A stretch of 40,127 bases of DNA from an uncultured Eubacteriales bacterium (GTDB lineage: Bacteria; Bacillota; Clostridia; Christensenellales; CAG-138). Below the pieces are notes generated by a model, which saw only the letters and a list, made by a program, of their open reading frames with translations, had not been told where the DNA came from and did not search any database. A program made the position numbers and the translations under genes. Shown here one piece after another: positions 1 through 8,090 of this stretch. Each line of letters begins with the position of its first letter. The first letter of the stretch is position 1. Location of the stretch: the NCBI GenBank assembly GCA_900547135.1, contig URFJ01000003.1, positions 1-40,127 on the forward strand. Reading direction: 5' to 3'.

Positions 1-158
1 TCCCCTAAAAAATTAAATATAATCAGGATTACAGCACCAACAACCGCATTGATCAACAGGCGAAAAAGAATCCGTATCGGAAGTGAAAGTATCTTAAATA
101 CAAGCCATAATACAAACAGTCCCGCACCAAATGCAAGAACCGAACCGAGAACATCCAT
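1..158 (-). CDS. bofA: BofA-family protein (sigma-K processing inhibitor type), 3' end cut off
   Basis: The first 52 residues are visible; the rest lies beyond the left edge of the window. The protein starts with ATG at 158 behind a GGGGGTGTTGGAG ribosome-binding region. It shows a hydrophobic segment, then a K-I-L-S-L-P-I-R stretch, then a second hydrophobic segment with L-L-I-N-A-V-V-G. This two-helix pattern with the central SLPIR and the INxxxG motif is typical of BofA, an integral membrane protein that in Bacillus holds the SpoIVFB protease inactive in the mother cell until pro-sigma-K must be cleaved. It follows the exported protein at 282-1013 on the same strand with a 123-base gap, so it may be the last gene of that run or have its own promoter. 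The family call rests on the pattern only. Confidence 0.75.
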   Translation of the reverse strand, partial: MDVLGSVLAFGAGLFVLWLVFKILSLPIRILFRLLINAVVGAVILIIFNFLG

Positions 159-281
159 CTCCAACACCCCCTATAGAATATAATACCAAATCCATAAGGG
201 CTTGGCAACCCCAGCAACAGATGTTAGTATCTGTTATTGAAAGTAGTTATGTCGAATTTACGAATGCGTGTACAGGCGGGC

Positions 282-1013
282 TCACCATTCAAGCTCAATC
301 ACTCCGTCTCTAAGGAGCAGTGATTCGGAAGCCCTCGTCAGAATGCTGTCTATATCCGGCCTTCCTCCTCCTTCAAAGGCGCTGCTTTTAGTGTTTCCGC
401 AGGCATATACGAAATCGCCGTTTTCAACCCTGAATATGCTCCAGTTTTGGCCTCTTTCTACGTAGGAGTCCCAACGCCCTTGGGTACGCTCCAGAAGGAC
501 GCTCAATATTGTACCGCCACCCGAATCCTTTAAATAATACGCAAGGGAGTCTTCGGCCAAAACGCCATCAATAAGCCGTCCGTCATCGTATGTAAACTCG
601 AATATATAGCTTTCATTATGGCGCCACATGGACCCGGCGCCTATAACCGTGCCGGAAACACTGCCGCCATAGCGACCGTCAACGGCATAGAGGCTTCCAA
701 TGCTGAGCCTTGCCAGGCTTGAATTCCATATATGCCTTGAAATCCCTATGGAAGCTTCAATGTAATCTGGGCATGGTTCACCGGCCTTTGCACTGCTAAA
801 CGAATCGTACATCGCGTTGAGGTCGGCGATATAGTCATAGTATAGTGCGAAAACAGGGTTGGAAAAGCGATATGCTGTTGGTTCGGCTTGATGCCGCTCA
901 TCATCAGACCGCCCGTAAACGGATCCAACAGCAAGGCTACAGCTTATGAAGGAGCATATGGACGCGGCCATGGCCATGATCAAAAATATTATGGCGGCAG
1001 ACCTGCTTTTCAT
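282..1013 (-). CDS. Exported or membrane-anchored protein of unknown function
   Basis: I do not recognise the family. The protein (243 residues from the preferred start) opens with MKSRS and a long hydrophobic segment ending in S-F-I-S-C, so it has either a signal anchor or a lipoprotein signal with a weak lipobox (F-I-S-C). The remainder is a soluble domain rich in aromatic residues and glycine, with no visible enzyme motif. I chose the ATG at 1013 because it gives a normal signal peptide and begins just after the stop of the upstream gene (1019). A start 12 codons earlier would overlap that gene and put a charged tail before the membrane segment. It is probably co-transcribed with the cobalamin adenosyltransferase-like gene upstream, but nothing in it links it to cobalamin. 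Confidence 0.6.
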   Translation of the reverse strand: MKSRSAAIIFLIMAMAASICSFISCSLAVGSVYGRSDDERHQAEPTAYRFSNPVFALYYDYIADLNAMYDSFSSAKAGEPCPDYIEASIGISRHIWNSSLARLSIGSLYAVDGRYGGSVSGTVIGAGSMWRHNESYIFEFTYDDGRLIDGVLAEDSLAYYLKDSGGGTILSVLLERTQGRWDSYVERGQNWSIFRVENGDFVYACGNTKSSAFEGGGRPDIDSILTRASESLLLRDGVIELEW

Positions 1014-1018
1014 GGAGT

Positions 1019-1531
1019 TCAGCCCTTTCTTATACTGTTTTCCTCGCACATCAGGACATATACAGCGGATGAAACCCTGTTGACCGCCCTACACAGCTTT
1101 TCATCCGGTTCACCGTTATATGCTGAGATAAGGGAGCGCTCAACATCCCTGACCCGAGTGCGTATAACGTTCAGCCATGACAGGGACAGCCCATCCTCAG
1201 GCGATGGTATAAAATGTCCGCATTTAAAATATTTTTGCGGATTATGAGACATTTCGTGCAGGCTCTCCATATCCCGCCCAGCGACGTATGGAAGCTCAGG
1301 CTCACAACACCTTACATGCGCGCTCATTATCGCCATCAGACAACGGTTAACATCGCCAAGCGCTTCACTCAATCTTACGTTTCCCTCATAAAGCGCCAGC
1401 GCTGCCCCGAATCCGGTATCAGCCATAGCTCCGTCAAGCAGGCCGCGAAAATGTATCCGAGGATCATCTTTTCTTACCATTACATCGCCATTAAGGCTAG
1501 TCATATGCTGAAGCTTGTTATTGTCTTTCAT
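1019..1531 (-). CDS. EutT-like ATP:cob(I)alamin adenosyltransferase
   Basis: This 170-residue protein matches the EutT/PduO-type cobalamin adenosyltransferase pattern. Near the N-terminus it has K-D-D-P-R-I-x-F-R-G-x-L-D, and in the second half L-H-E-M-S-H-N-P-Q-K-Y-F-K-C-G-H-F. Both are conserved in EutT, which transfers the adenosyl group of ATP to cob(I)alamin to make coenzyme B12. ATG at 1531 is preferred over an ORF start 31 codons upstream because GGGAGGGTTT lies directly before it and the longer form would overlap ahcY. A CC pair (RCCEP) sits where EutT enzymes have their HX11CCXXC metal site, but I see neither the third Cys nor the His at the right spacing. No B12-dependent enzyme or ethanolamine gene is in view. 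The gene lies 43 bases behind ahcY on the same strand. Confidence 0.72.
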   Translation of the reverse strand: MKDNNKLQHMTSLNGDVMVRKDDPRIHFRGLLDGAMADTGFGAALALYEGNVRLSEALGDVNRCLMAIMSAHVRCCEPELPYVAGRDMESLHEMSHNPQKYFKCGHFIPSPEDGLSLSWLNVIRTRVRDVERSLISAYNGEPDEKLCRAVNRVSSAVYVLMCEENSIRKG

Positions 1532-1574
1532 AAACCCTCCCTTACTTGCTGCATTGATGTAAGAGTCAATATAG

Positions 1575-2813
1575 TTAAAATTCACCGCCCAGGTAGGAAG
1601 CTTGCTCCTCGGTAAGCGTATCAAGCCCCAGCCCCATCGCTGAAACCTTTAGCTGGGCCACTTCGTTATCTATGGATTCAGGTATATTATAAAGGCCAGG
1701 GGACAGCATTCCCGCGTTTTCAATAAGATATTTGGCCGAGAGCATCTGTATTGCAAACGACAGGTCCATTATTTCAGCGGGATGGCCGTTCCCAGCCACT
1801 ATATTTACAAGCCGGCCGTCCGCGAGTACGTTTATAGTTCTGCCGTCGGCCAGCCTATACCCATCGATAAACGGTTTTCGTTCCTCTATGGATACTGAAA
1901 GGGATTTAAGCTCGTTTTTATTGAATTCAACGTCAAAATGTCCCGCGTTGGCGACCATGGCGTTGTTCTTCATAACGCTAAAATGCCTGCCGACTATTAC
2001 ATCCTTGCAGCCTGTAGCCGTAATAAATATATCCCCAAGAGGAGCCGCGTCGTCCATTCGCATTACCTTAAAGCCGTCCATAGCCGCTTCAAGCGCCCTA
2101 TATGGGTTGACCTCGGTGACAATCACATTTGCTCCAAGCCCCTTTGCTCTCATCGCTATGCCGCTTGAGCAGTAGCCATAACCCGCTACAACTACGGTTT
2201 TGCCCGTCACCATATTATTGGTTGAATACATAATCGCATCCCATACTGACTGTCCGGTGCCATGCCTGTTGTCAAAAAGTCGCTTGCAGTTCGCGTCGTT
2301 TACAGCCATCATGGGAAATTTCAGGGAATTTGACGCGACCCTGGCTTTAAGGCGGTGTATTCCTGTGGTGGTTTCCTCACATCCGCCGATTATTGAGTCG
2401 GCGTATTCCGGATGGCCGTCCAGAAGGCTAACAAAGTCTCCGCCGTCATCGATTATAATGTGAGGATGAAACTCCAATGTTTTAATCAGATGCTCCCTGT
2501 ACTCCTTTTCGGTAGCGCCATACCATGCGTTTACCTCCATTCCCATATCAGCAAGCGCGGCGCAAATATCATCCTTTGTAGACAGTGGGTTTGAGCCGGT
2601 AACAGCCACCTCGGCTCCGGCCGCCCTTAAAGCCAGCGCAAGATACGCGGTCTTTGCCTCAAGATGTATGCATACGGATATACGCTTTCCTGAAAGTGGC
2701 TTATCATTCTTATACCGGCGCTCAAGCAAGCTCAATACAGGCATAAAGTCCTTTACCCACTCAATTCGCTTTCGCCCAAGCGGCGCAAGGGATATATCTT
2801 TTATTTCGGACAT
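1575..2813 (-). CDS. ahcY: Adenosylhomocysteinase (S-adenosylhomocysteine hydrolase)
   Basis: The protein hydrolyses S-adenosylhomocysteine to adenosine and homocysteine, recycling the by-product of SAM-dependent methylation; close relatives in methanogens act on S-inosylhomocysteine. It has 412 residues, the short form seen in Thermotoga and archaea. Visible motifs are E-E-T-T-T-G, V-N-D-A-N-C-K-R-L-F-D-N with the catalytic Lys/Asp/Asn, the H-G-T-G-Q-S segment, N-A-G-H-F-D and G-N-G-H-P near the C-terminus. The NAD-binding loop reads G-Y-G-Y-C-S-S-G where relatives usually have G-Y-G-x-C-G-x-G, so the third glycine of the Rossmann motif is a serine. GGAGGAAGAGC stands before the ATG. It follows ansA by 55 bases and probably shares its transcript. 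Confidence 0.93.
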   Translation of the reverse strand: MSEIKDISLAPLGRKRIEWVKDFMPVLSLLERRYKNDKPLSGKRISVCIHLEAKTAYLALALRAAGAEVAVTGSNPLSTKDDICAALADMGMEVNAWYGATEKEYREHLIKTLEFHPHIIIDDGGDFVSLLDGHPEYADSIIGGCEETTTGIHRLKARVASNSLKFPMMAVNDANCKRLFDNRHGTGQSVWDAIMYSTNNMVTGKTVVVAGYGYCSSGIAMRAKGLGANVIVTEVNPYRALEAAMDGFKVMRMDDAAPLGDIFITATGCKDVIVGRHFSVMKNNAMVANAGHFDVEFNKNELKSLSVSIEERKPFIDGYRLADGRTINVLADGRLVNIVAGNGHPAEIMDLSFAIQMLSAKYLIENAGMLSPGLYNIPESIDNEVAQLKVSAMGLGLDTLTEEQASYLGGEF

Positions 2814-2868
2814 GCTCTTCCTCCAATGCTTATGAAATTACTTCAACTGACTGAACGGGCGCCAGCGT

Positions 2869-3876
2869 TTAAGCGTCCTTTTTAATACCCGCTCCAAAAT
2901 CTATTTCGCCGCAGATGTTCATATACATTAACCTGCGTATTCCCTCCAGGGAGCCGGTTTGGCCCAGCGCCCACATGAGCTTTGTAACGGCCGCCTCAGT
3001 CGTCATATCATACGAGGGAATTATACCGGCGTCCTTCAGAGGGCGGCTTACCTCGTAAATATCGGGAGTAGATGGCTCATAAAGGCATTGAGACGCCAAT
3101 ATTACGATAATACCCTGCTCCATGAATTTTACGAGTATCTCGGTATGATCCCTCCTGAAATTATGAACTCCTCCCAGCCCAAACGCCTCTACTACCACCC
3201 CCCTGATCCCGCATTCCGGAATCATTGCAAGAAGGTTGGCGCTGGTGCCCGGCACTAGCTTGACGAGCGTTACGCTGGGATCAATATCGCGGGAAAAGCT
3301 AAACCGACCGTCCGTATGAACGCTGTGGAGCTGTATAAACCGTCCGTTTACAACCGTTCCTATGTAGGGATAATTTATTGATTCAAACGCATTCAAAGAC
3401 GTCGTATGCGTCTTGACTGCCCTGCAGCCCAGTATTATGGAGCCGCCGAAGCATATATAAACTCCGCCGCCCGCCATTTCCCTTGCGGTTATCACCGCGT
3501 TTTCAAGGTTTTTCCTTCCATCCGAATCAGGATAAACAATCGGGTATTGTGCGCCTGTAAGTATAACGGGAATACCTATGCCCCTAAGCATAAACGACAG
3601 CATGGAAGCTGTATAAGCCATTGTATCAGTGCCATGTGTTATTATAATTCCGTCATACTCCTGAGACGACGCATAAATAGCCTCAGCAAGTATGCGCCAT
3701 TCTTCGGGCTGTATATTTGAACTGTCCATGCTGAACAGGTCCATGCATTCGATATTGCTTTTGTCTATATCCACAAAATCCAGCAGATCGTCCGCGGTCA
3801 ATTCAGGGGTTAGGCCCCTAGCTGTTGGTATGCAGGCGATGGTGCCGCCGGTGGCGATCAGGCGCAGCTTGCGCAT
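2869..3876 (-). CDS. ansA: Type I L-asparaginase
   Basis: A cytoplasmic enzyme that converts L-asparagine to aspartate and ammonia. Both active-site threonine motifs are present: A-T-G-G-T-I near residue 10 and H-G-T-D-T-M-A-Y-T-A about 75 residues later. D-G-R-K-N-L is conserved too. There is no signal peptide, which fits the type I (AnsA) class. I place the start at the ATG at 3876 because GGAGG lies six bases upstream; the in-frame TTG four codons earlier would sit inside that ribosome-binding site. A perfect TATAAT (reverse complement of 3901-3906) lies just upstream, but I see no good -35. It is the first gene of the minus-strand run that continues with ahcY and the adenosyltransferase. 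Confidence 0.9.
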   Translation of the reverse strand: MRKLRLIATGGTIACIPTARGLTPELTADDLLDFVDIDKSNIECMDLFSMDSSNIQPEEWRILAEAIYASSQEYDGIIITHGTDTMAYTASMLSFMLRGIGIPVILTGAQYPIVYPDSDGRKNLENAVITAREMAGGGVYICFGGSIILGCRAVKTHTTSLNAFESINYPYIGTVVNGRFIQLHSVHTDGRFSFSRDIDPSVTLVKLVPGTSANLLAMIPECGIRGVVVEAFGLGGVHNFRRDHTEILVKFMEQGIIVILASQCLYEPSTPDIYEVSRPLKDAGIIPSYDMTTEAAVTKLMWALGQTGSLEGIRRLMYMNICGEIDFGAGIKKDA

Positions 3877-4088
3877 ATTTGCCTCCAAGTATTTTTTATA
3901 ATTATAACATCTTTATAAGTATGAAAAAAGAGGTTTATAATTTATGTTGTCGTATAATGAAGAGCGCAGAGCTATACAGGATATAGTTTCCTCCTGATTA
4001 GTCTGGCATTGTTTAACAGAGTGGATGCAACCTTTGTATATTTTAATTCGTCCTATCAACAAAGAAGATTGTTGGAGGACATAAACAT

Positions 4089-4757
4089 ATGAAAACAACT
4101 GCGATTATATCGTCAATTCTCTGCCTTTTTATGCTGCTTTCAGGCTGCGTGCCTTCCCAGAGCGGACCTGAACCAACGAACGGCGGGACCGGAAATATAC
4201 CCCCTTCGGATTCCCCTAATAAGCAGGCAAATCCCGAAGGGGATGCCTCTGGACTGCAGCCTGAGCGTACGCTGGACCCAATGGTAGGAATGGGCGACCC
4301 CGTTAGTACGCTAGATCCGGAGGGAAAGGATGGTATTCCATTTGAGGCAAAGTATATAAGAACGGTCTACCGCGCGGGCGACTATCCGAAATGCGTTGTT
4401 ATATCCAGCGAGGATGAACTAAAGACGTTTATTGCCCAAGATGGCGGGATTTCAACTATGGGGGAGGGTGAATCCGCAACCTCGGGCTATTCAGGCTACG
4501 ACGAGGCGTTTTTTAAGGATAATATGTTGCTCATAGCTACGACTAGCTATACGAGCGGGTCCGTAAGCCAGGAGGTTGTATGCGTAACGCTTGAGAGCGA
4601 TGGATACCACGTGTATATAAAACCAATCCCGTTTGAAGGAGTGGGCACGGCGGATATGGCGAACTGGAACGTGGTAATAGAGCTGGCAAGGAATTATTAT
4701 CGGGGTGATACGGGCGCGTTTGCCCATATGGTCAATAAGGATAGCGGCCTTAACTAG
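4089..4757 (+). CDS. Lipoprotein of unknown function
   Basis: The 222-residue protein has a short hydrophobic signal ending in the lipobox L-L-S-G-C, so it should be lipidated at Cys20 and anchored outside the membrane. Residues 21-85 are a Pro/Gly/Ser/Asp-rich linker. The C-terminal 130 residues form a compact domain with S-S-E-D-E-L-K-T-F-I and Y-D-E-A-F-F-K-D-N-M-L-L-I-A. The second pattern (D-F-x-x-x-x-L-L) recalls PrcB-type and related small lipoprotein domains, but that resemblance is loose. TTGGAGGACATAAAC precedes the ATG. It stands alone, divergent from ansA and 187 bases before the MarR gene. Confidence 0.75.
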   Translation: MKTTAIISSILCLFMLLSGCVPSQSGPEPTNGGTGNIPPSDSPNKQANPEGDASGLQPERTLDPMVGMGDPVSTLDPEGKDGIPFEAKYIRTVYRAGDYPKCVVISSEDELKTFIAQDGGISTMGEGESATSGYSGYDEAFFKDNMLLIATTSYTSGSVSQEVVCVTLESDGYHVYIKPIPFEGVGTADMANWNVVIELARNYYRGDTGAFAHMVNKDSGLN

Positions 4758-4837
4758 AAATAAATTTACACATGGGTTCTCATTGCATTAAGACGGTCCA
4801 AATGGTTTTATGATAGTATTTCAAAGGATTATCTATT

Positions 4838-4872
4838 ATAATAATCCGGTATATGGTATACTGGATTATTAT
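4838..4872. promoter_or_regulatory. Long AT-rich palindrome upstream of the MarR gene, candidate operator
   Basis: ATAATAATCCGGTATA (4838-4853) is mirrored by TATACTGGATTATTAT (4857-4872) around a TGG centre, with one mismatch in 16 pairs. It ends 14 bases before the -35 box of the MarR gene. There is no T-run after it, so it is not a typical terminator. Binding by the downstream regulator is an inference from its position. Confidence 0.55.
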
Positions 4873-4886
4873 TTATGTATGGGCCA

Positions 4887-4915
4887 TTGACACGCAACTC
4901 AGGCTCTGTTAACAT
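4887..4915 (+). promoter_or_regulatory. Sigma-A type promoter of the MarR gene
   Basis: TTGACA at 4887-4892, a 17-base spacer, and TAACAT at 4910-4915. The expected start of transcription is about 22 bases before the ATG at 4945. Confidence 0.6.
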
Positions 4916-4944
4916 GGAATTAAATAACTAAGGAAGTTATAATA

Positions 4945-5421
4945 ATGGAAGAGTTGAAGGATTTGCGCAAAGTATCCCGTTCAGCGAAAATGATGAACGT
5001 CAGCTTTTCGCGTCTTGTACATACATACAATTTATGCATGATACGCATATTGGACAAGTACGGCTTGTACCCTGGCCAGCCCCAGGTGTTGTTTGCAGTC
5101 GGCGCAGAGGATCGCCAGATGACGCAGAATGAGTTGGCGCTCCGACTTAATATATCAAAGGCGTCTATAGGCAAATCGCTGTGCCGACTTGAAGAGGCGG
5201 GCTTTATAAAGAGGGTACGCGATAAGCGTGACAGCCGATGCATACGCGTCGCGTTAACCTCCAAAGGCAGGGAGTATGCAAGATGGTGCGAGATCGACTT
5301 TGAAATGCTCTATACAACAATGCTTGAATGTTTCGACTCAGATCAACGTGATATGATTCCAGAGCTGATGGATAGGATGAACGCCTGCCTAGACGGCTTA
5401 AAGCAGCGTCTTGAAAACTGA
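4945..5421 (+). CDS. MarR-family transcriptional regulator
   Basis: The 158-residue protein has the MarR layout: an N-terminal dimerisation helix, then a winged helix-turn-helix with T-Q-N-E-L-A-L-R-L-N-I-S-K-A-S-I-G-K-S-L and R-L-E-E-A-G-F-I-K-R, the wing D-K-R-D-S-R-C-I-R-V-A-L-T, and a C-terminal dimerisation helix. Such proteins are dimers that repress promoters and release DNA on binding a small ligand. AGGAAG lies eight bases before the ATG. It is a single-gene unit with its own promoter and an adjacent palindrome, which suggests autoregulation. The usual partner transporter is not adjacent: the next gene is rpmE on the other strand. Confidence 0.88.
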   Translation: MEELKDLRKVSRSAKMMNVSFSRLVHTYNLCMIRILDKYGLYPGQPQVLFAVGAEDRQMTQNELALRLNISKASIGKSLCRLEEAGFIKRVRDKRDSRCIRVALTSKGREYARWCEIDFEMLYTTMLECFDSDQRDMIPELMDRMNACLDGLKQRLEN

Positions 5422-5616
5422 TACCAGAGGACGCGGTTGGATATTCTTCATTTACGCAAAAACGGAAGCAGGATAATTGTATTGGCGCATTGCTGTACAA
5501 TTCGATAACGTAAACGCCGTCCTTATTTCATGATTTTATATAACGACAAACGATGAAAAATTTTTAATTGAGGCATTATTTAGAAGGAATTGCACATAAT
5601 GGATTTTAATTAAAGT

Positions 5617-5641
5617 AAAGGCTGGAGGGTTTCCAGCCTTT
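5617..5641 (-). terminator. Terminator of rpmE
   Basis: A 10-base-pair perfect stem, AAAGGCTGGA (5617-5626) with TCCAGCCTTT (5632-5641), and a five-base loop. It lies just past the rpmE stop. On the minus strand the following bases are moderately T-rich (ACTTTAATTAAAA). Confidence 0.6.
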
Positions 5642-5651
5642 AGCAAGCACT

Positions 5652-5852
5652 TTATTTTATGCCATAACGTTTCTTGAAACGATCGACTCGTCCGCCGCTG
5701 TCAATCAGCTTTTGGCGTCCTGTATAAAACGGATGGCATTTTGAGCAGATTTCAACCTTCAGTTCACCCTTGACAGAGCCAGACGTGAAGGTTTCGCCGC
5801 ATGCGCAACGAACAACGCATTCACCATATGACGGATGCAGATTTTCTTTCAT
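5652..5852 (-). CDS. rpmE: 50S ribosomal protein bL31, zinc-binding form
   Basis: The 66-residue protein has the bL31 layout: M-K-x-x-x-H-P-x-Y at the start, then C-A-C-G-E-T-F with C16 and C18, C-S-K-C-H-P-F-Y-T-G with C37 and C40, and a basic C-terminal tail. Four cysteines mark the zinc-binding (C+) paralogue used when zinc is plentiful. bL31 bridges the large and small ribosomal subunits. It is a single-gene transcript with its own promoter (5949-5977), a folded leader of about 90 bases and a terminator. In many Firmicutes rpmE lies near rho; here rho is about 11 kb away. Confidence 0.96.
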   Translation of the reverse strand: MKENLHPSYGECVVRCACGETFTSGSVKGELKVEICSKCHPFYTGRQKLIDSGGRVDRFKKRYGIK

Positions 5853-5864
5853 ATTTTATTCACC

Positions 5865-5942
5865 CCTTATCTTATTGCTGAGCGCAAGGCGATAAGCCGC
5901 CTTCCTGCTGCAGATGCGGGCGAAAGCACATCACCCGAACAC
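5865..5942 (-). promoter_or_regulatory. Structured 5' leader of rpmE, candidate ribosomal-protein leader
   Basis: The untranslated leader between the mapped promoter and the rpmE ATG can form two hairpins in a row. The first is CGGGTGA pairing with TCGCCCG around a seven-base loop, and it can be extended by an outer GCAG/CTGC pair. The second is AAGGCG with CGCCTT around GCTTAT. Compact leaders of this sort carry autoregulation of ribosomal protein genes, including L31, in several phyla. That it binds L31 here is inference. Confidence 0.45.
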
Positions 5943-5948
5943 TGCGCT

Positions 5949-5977
5949 ATTATATAACAAGCTTTTTCTTTTTGCAA
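5949..5977 (-). promoter_or_regulatory. Sigma-A type promoter of rpmE
   Basis: On the minus strand: TTGCAA (5972-5977), a 17-base spacer, and a perfect TATAAT (5949-5954). The start of transcription is expected near 5942. Confidence 0.7.
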
Positions 5978-6224
5978 GCGTATTTCGCATATATTTATAA
6001 GCGCGCCAATTTAGCAATTTATCATATGATTATGTTTAAACGCAAAACGCCGGACTTTAACATCGATTTCAATTTCTGTCTTATTTTTAACGAAAGTCCG
6101 CTATTTACTACTGCTTGGAAATACTTCATCGCATCCTTCAGGTATGTGTAAAATGAGTTTTGGTTCAGAAGAATTGATTGGGTAAAAGGCGACAGTTTCA
6201 ATAGATTTTGAACAAGTGCGCCAA
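5978..6224. other. Non-coding stretch between the rpmE promoter and the M3 peptidase gene
   Basis: No open frame with a ribosome-binding site is seen on either strand. The stretch is AT-rich and separates the end of the M3 peptidase gene from the rpmE promoter, both on the minus strand. Confidence 0.5.
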
Positions 6225-6255
6225 GGACGCGGCTATGAGCAGCCGCGCCCTTTTT
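6225..6255. terminator. GC-rich hairpin after the M3 peptidase gene
   Basis: GGACGCGGCT (6225-6234) pairs with AGCCGCGCCC (6241-6250), with one G-T pair and a six-base loop. It lies 18 bases beyond the stop of the minus-strand M3 peptidase gene. The T-run (6251-6255) is on the plus-strand side, so on the minus strand it is a hairpin without a clear U-tract. It may act in both directions weakly or protect the 3' end. Confidence 0.45.
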
Positions 6256-6272
6256 AGAAAAAACACAATTTA

Positions 6273-7976
6273 TTACGCAAGCTTTTCCTTGTTAAATCCG
6301 TTGAGCCAATCTGTCGCCGTTTTTGCAACCTCTTTAAGCGCGCTGTCTCCAAACGGCGTTTCAAGGCCCGCCGCCTCGACAAGCTCGTCAAAGGTTTTGG
6401 TCCCAGCAAAGCTTACCAGATTGAAATAGCGGCTCCATGCATTTTTCTTATCCTTTTGCATAAGCGCCCAGAATTCAAGCGCTACCGTCTGAGCTAAGCA
6501 GTAATCGATGTAATAGAACGGCCTTTCATAGATATGCGATTGCCTCTGCCAGCCTTTACCCTCGCCGTAGAATGGAATCTCTTCTCCAAGGCTCATCCAG
6601 GGCATATATACGCCAAGAAGCTCACGCCAGATTTCGTGGCGTTGTTCGGGCGTCATGTCTGGGTTTTCATAGACTATGTGCTGGAAGTGGTCAACCATAG
6701 TGCCATAGGGTATAAACGTTATGGCGCTTGAAAGGTGATGATAATAGAACTTATCGGTATCAGGGCCAAAGAATCCCTCAGCCCAGGGCCAGGCGAAAAA
6801 CTCCATGCTCATCGAATGGACTTCACAGCTTTCGAGCGTGGGGCTTTGATTATCCATTGGGAATATATCCCGCGCGGTGAATGCGGCAAAGGCATGGCCC
6901 GCTTCATGCGTTATAACCTCTACGTCGTGAGAGGTACCATTGAAGTTTGCGAATATAACCGGGGATTTATACAGCGGGAAACCCGTGCAGTAGCCTCCGC
7001 CCGATTTGCCGGTGCGGCTGAGGACGTCTAAGAGTTCGTTTTCATACATGAAATCTATGAACTCGGCGGTTTCCTTTGAAAGCTCATGATAGAATTTCTT
7101 GCCGTGTGCCAGTATGTCGTCAGGGCTACCCTGCGGCACCGGATTGCCAGAGCGGAAAGAAAGCACCGCATCGGCAAAGTTTAGCGGATACTTAAGGCCC
7201 GTACGCTTAGCTTGTTCGCGGTAAAGCTGATCCGCAATGGGCACAATATATTTGCGAACAGCTTCACGGAAGCGATCAACATCCTTAGCAGTATAACTGT
7301 TTCTCATCATGCGGTAATAGCCCAGCTCGACATAGTTCTTATAACCCATCTTTTTGGCCATCTTATCGCGCAAATGGACAAGCTTGCCATAGATTTCATC
7401 CAGCTTCTGGCCATTCTCTACATAAAAGCCGCCTTCCGCCTTCCATGCGGCCATCCTTTTCTCATCGTCTACAACCTGCTTAAAGGGCGTAAGCTGCGAG
7501 AGCGTCCTGTCTTCGCCTTCAAATGGAATTTGGGCGGAAGCTATCAGCTTGTCGTATTCCGTAGTAAGCTTATTTTCCTCCTGCATCTCGGGAATGATTT
7601 CGGGTGAGAACGCCTTAAGCCTTATCTCGATATTTTTAAACATCAGCTCGCCGTACTTCTCAGCAAACTGCGGCCTGAACTTGGATTCGTACAGCGCCTT
7701 TGACAAATCCTGAGATACATTGTTAATCACAGGTGAGACCTCATCCAAGAATTCGATTTCCTTATCGTAGAACTCGTCGCGCGTGTCTATAGAGTGGCGC
7801 ACATATGCAATGGAGAAGGCGGTATCCACTTGTGCGGATATTCTTTCAGACTCGGCAAACAGCGCGTCGGCCTCCTCGAAGGTAGCCGCGTTATTAATCT
7901 TTTCGATGATTTCCTTAAAATTTGCCGTAAGCTTCCCAACATCTGGCCTTGAATAAGGCATTTCGCTGAATTTCAT
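6273..7976 (-). CDS. M3-family zinc oligoendopeptidase
   Basis: A cytoplasmic thermolysin-like metallopeptidase that degrades short peptides. The zinc site H-E-A-G-H is at residues 357-361, and the third ligand Glu is about residue 385 in the L-E-S-C-E-V-H-S-M-S-M-E-F-F segment. The length of 567 residues and the opening K-F-S-E-M-P-Y-S-R-P-D fit the M3 subgroup related to, but separate from, PepF. There is no signal peptide. GGAGGATCAC precedes the ATG, and a promoter with TTGTTA-17-TATAAT lies 33 bases upstream. It is transcribed alone. Confidence 0.93.
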   Translation of the reverse strand: MKFSEMPYSRPDVGKLTANFKEIIEKINNAATFEEADALFAESERISAQVDTAFSIAYVRHSIDTRDEFYDKEIEFLDEVSPVINNVSQDLSKALYESKFRPQFAEKYGELMFKNIEIRLKAFSPEIIPEMQEENKLTTEYDKLIASAQIPFEGEDRTLSQLTPFKQVVDDEKRMAAWKAEGGFYVENGQKLDEIYGKLVHLRDKMAKKMGYKNYVELGYYRMMRNSYTAKDVDRFREAVRKYIVPIADQLYREQAKRTGLKYPLNFADAVLSFRSGNPVPQGSPDDILAHGKKFYHELSKETAEFIDFMYENELLDVLSRTGKSGGGYCTGFPLYKSPVIFANFNGTSHDVEVITHEAGHAFAAFTARDIFPMDNQSPTLESCEVHSMSMEFFAWPWAEGFFGPDTDKFYYHHLSSAITFIPYGTMVDHFQHIVYENPDMTPEQRHEIWRELLGVYMPWMSLGEEIPFYGEGKGWQRQSHIYERPFYYIDYCLAQTVALEFWALMQKDKKNAWSRYFNLVSFAGTKTFDELVEAAGLETPFGDSALKEVAKTATDWLNGFNKEKLA

Positions 7977-8008
7977 GTGATCCTCCTTATTTGGACGTTA
8001 TTGAAATG

Positions 8009-8037
8009 ATTATAACTTAAATTAAAATTTATAACAA
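8009..8037 (-). promoter_or_regulatory. Sigma-A type promoter of the M3 peptidase gene
   Basis: On the minus strand: TTGTTA (8032-8037), 17 bases, TATAAT (8009-8014). The -10 is perfect and the -35 matches four of six. Confidence 0.55.
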
Positions 8038-8090
8038 GGTATTTAGGAGATGTCCATGTATGCTCTCAATAAGTTGACATTATATTCCGC

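Noticed and set aside
888..1247. Plus-strand open frame of 119 codons
   Set aside because: It lies antisense to the exported protein and the adenosyltransferase gene, has no ribosome-binding site and no recognisable domain.
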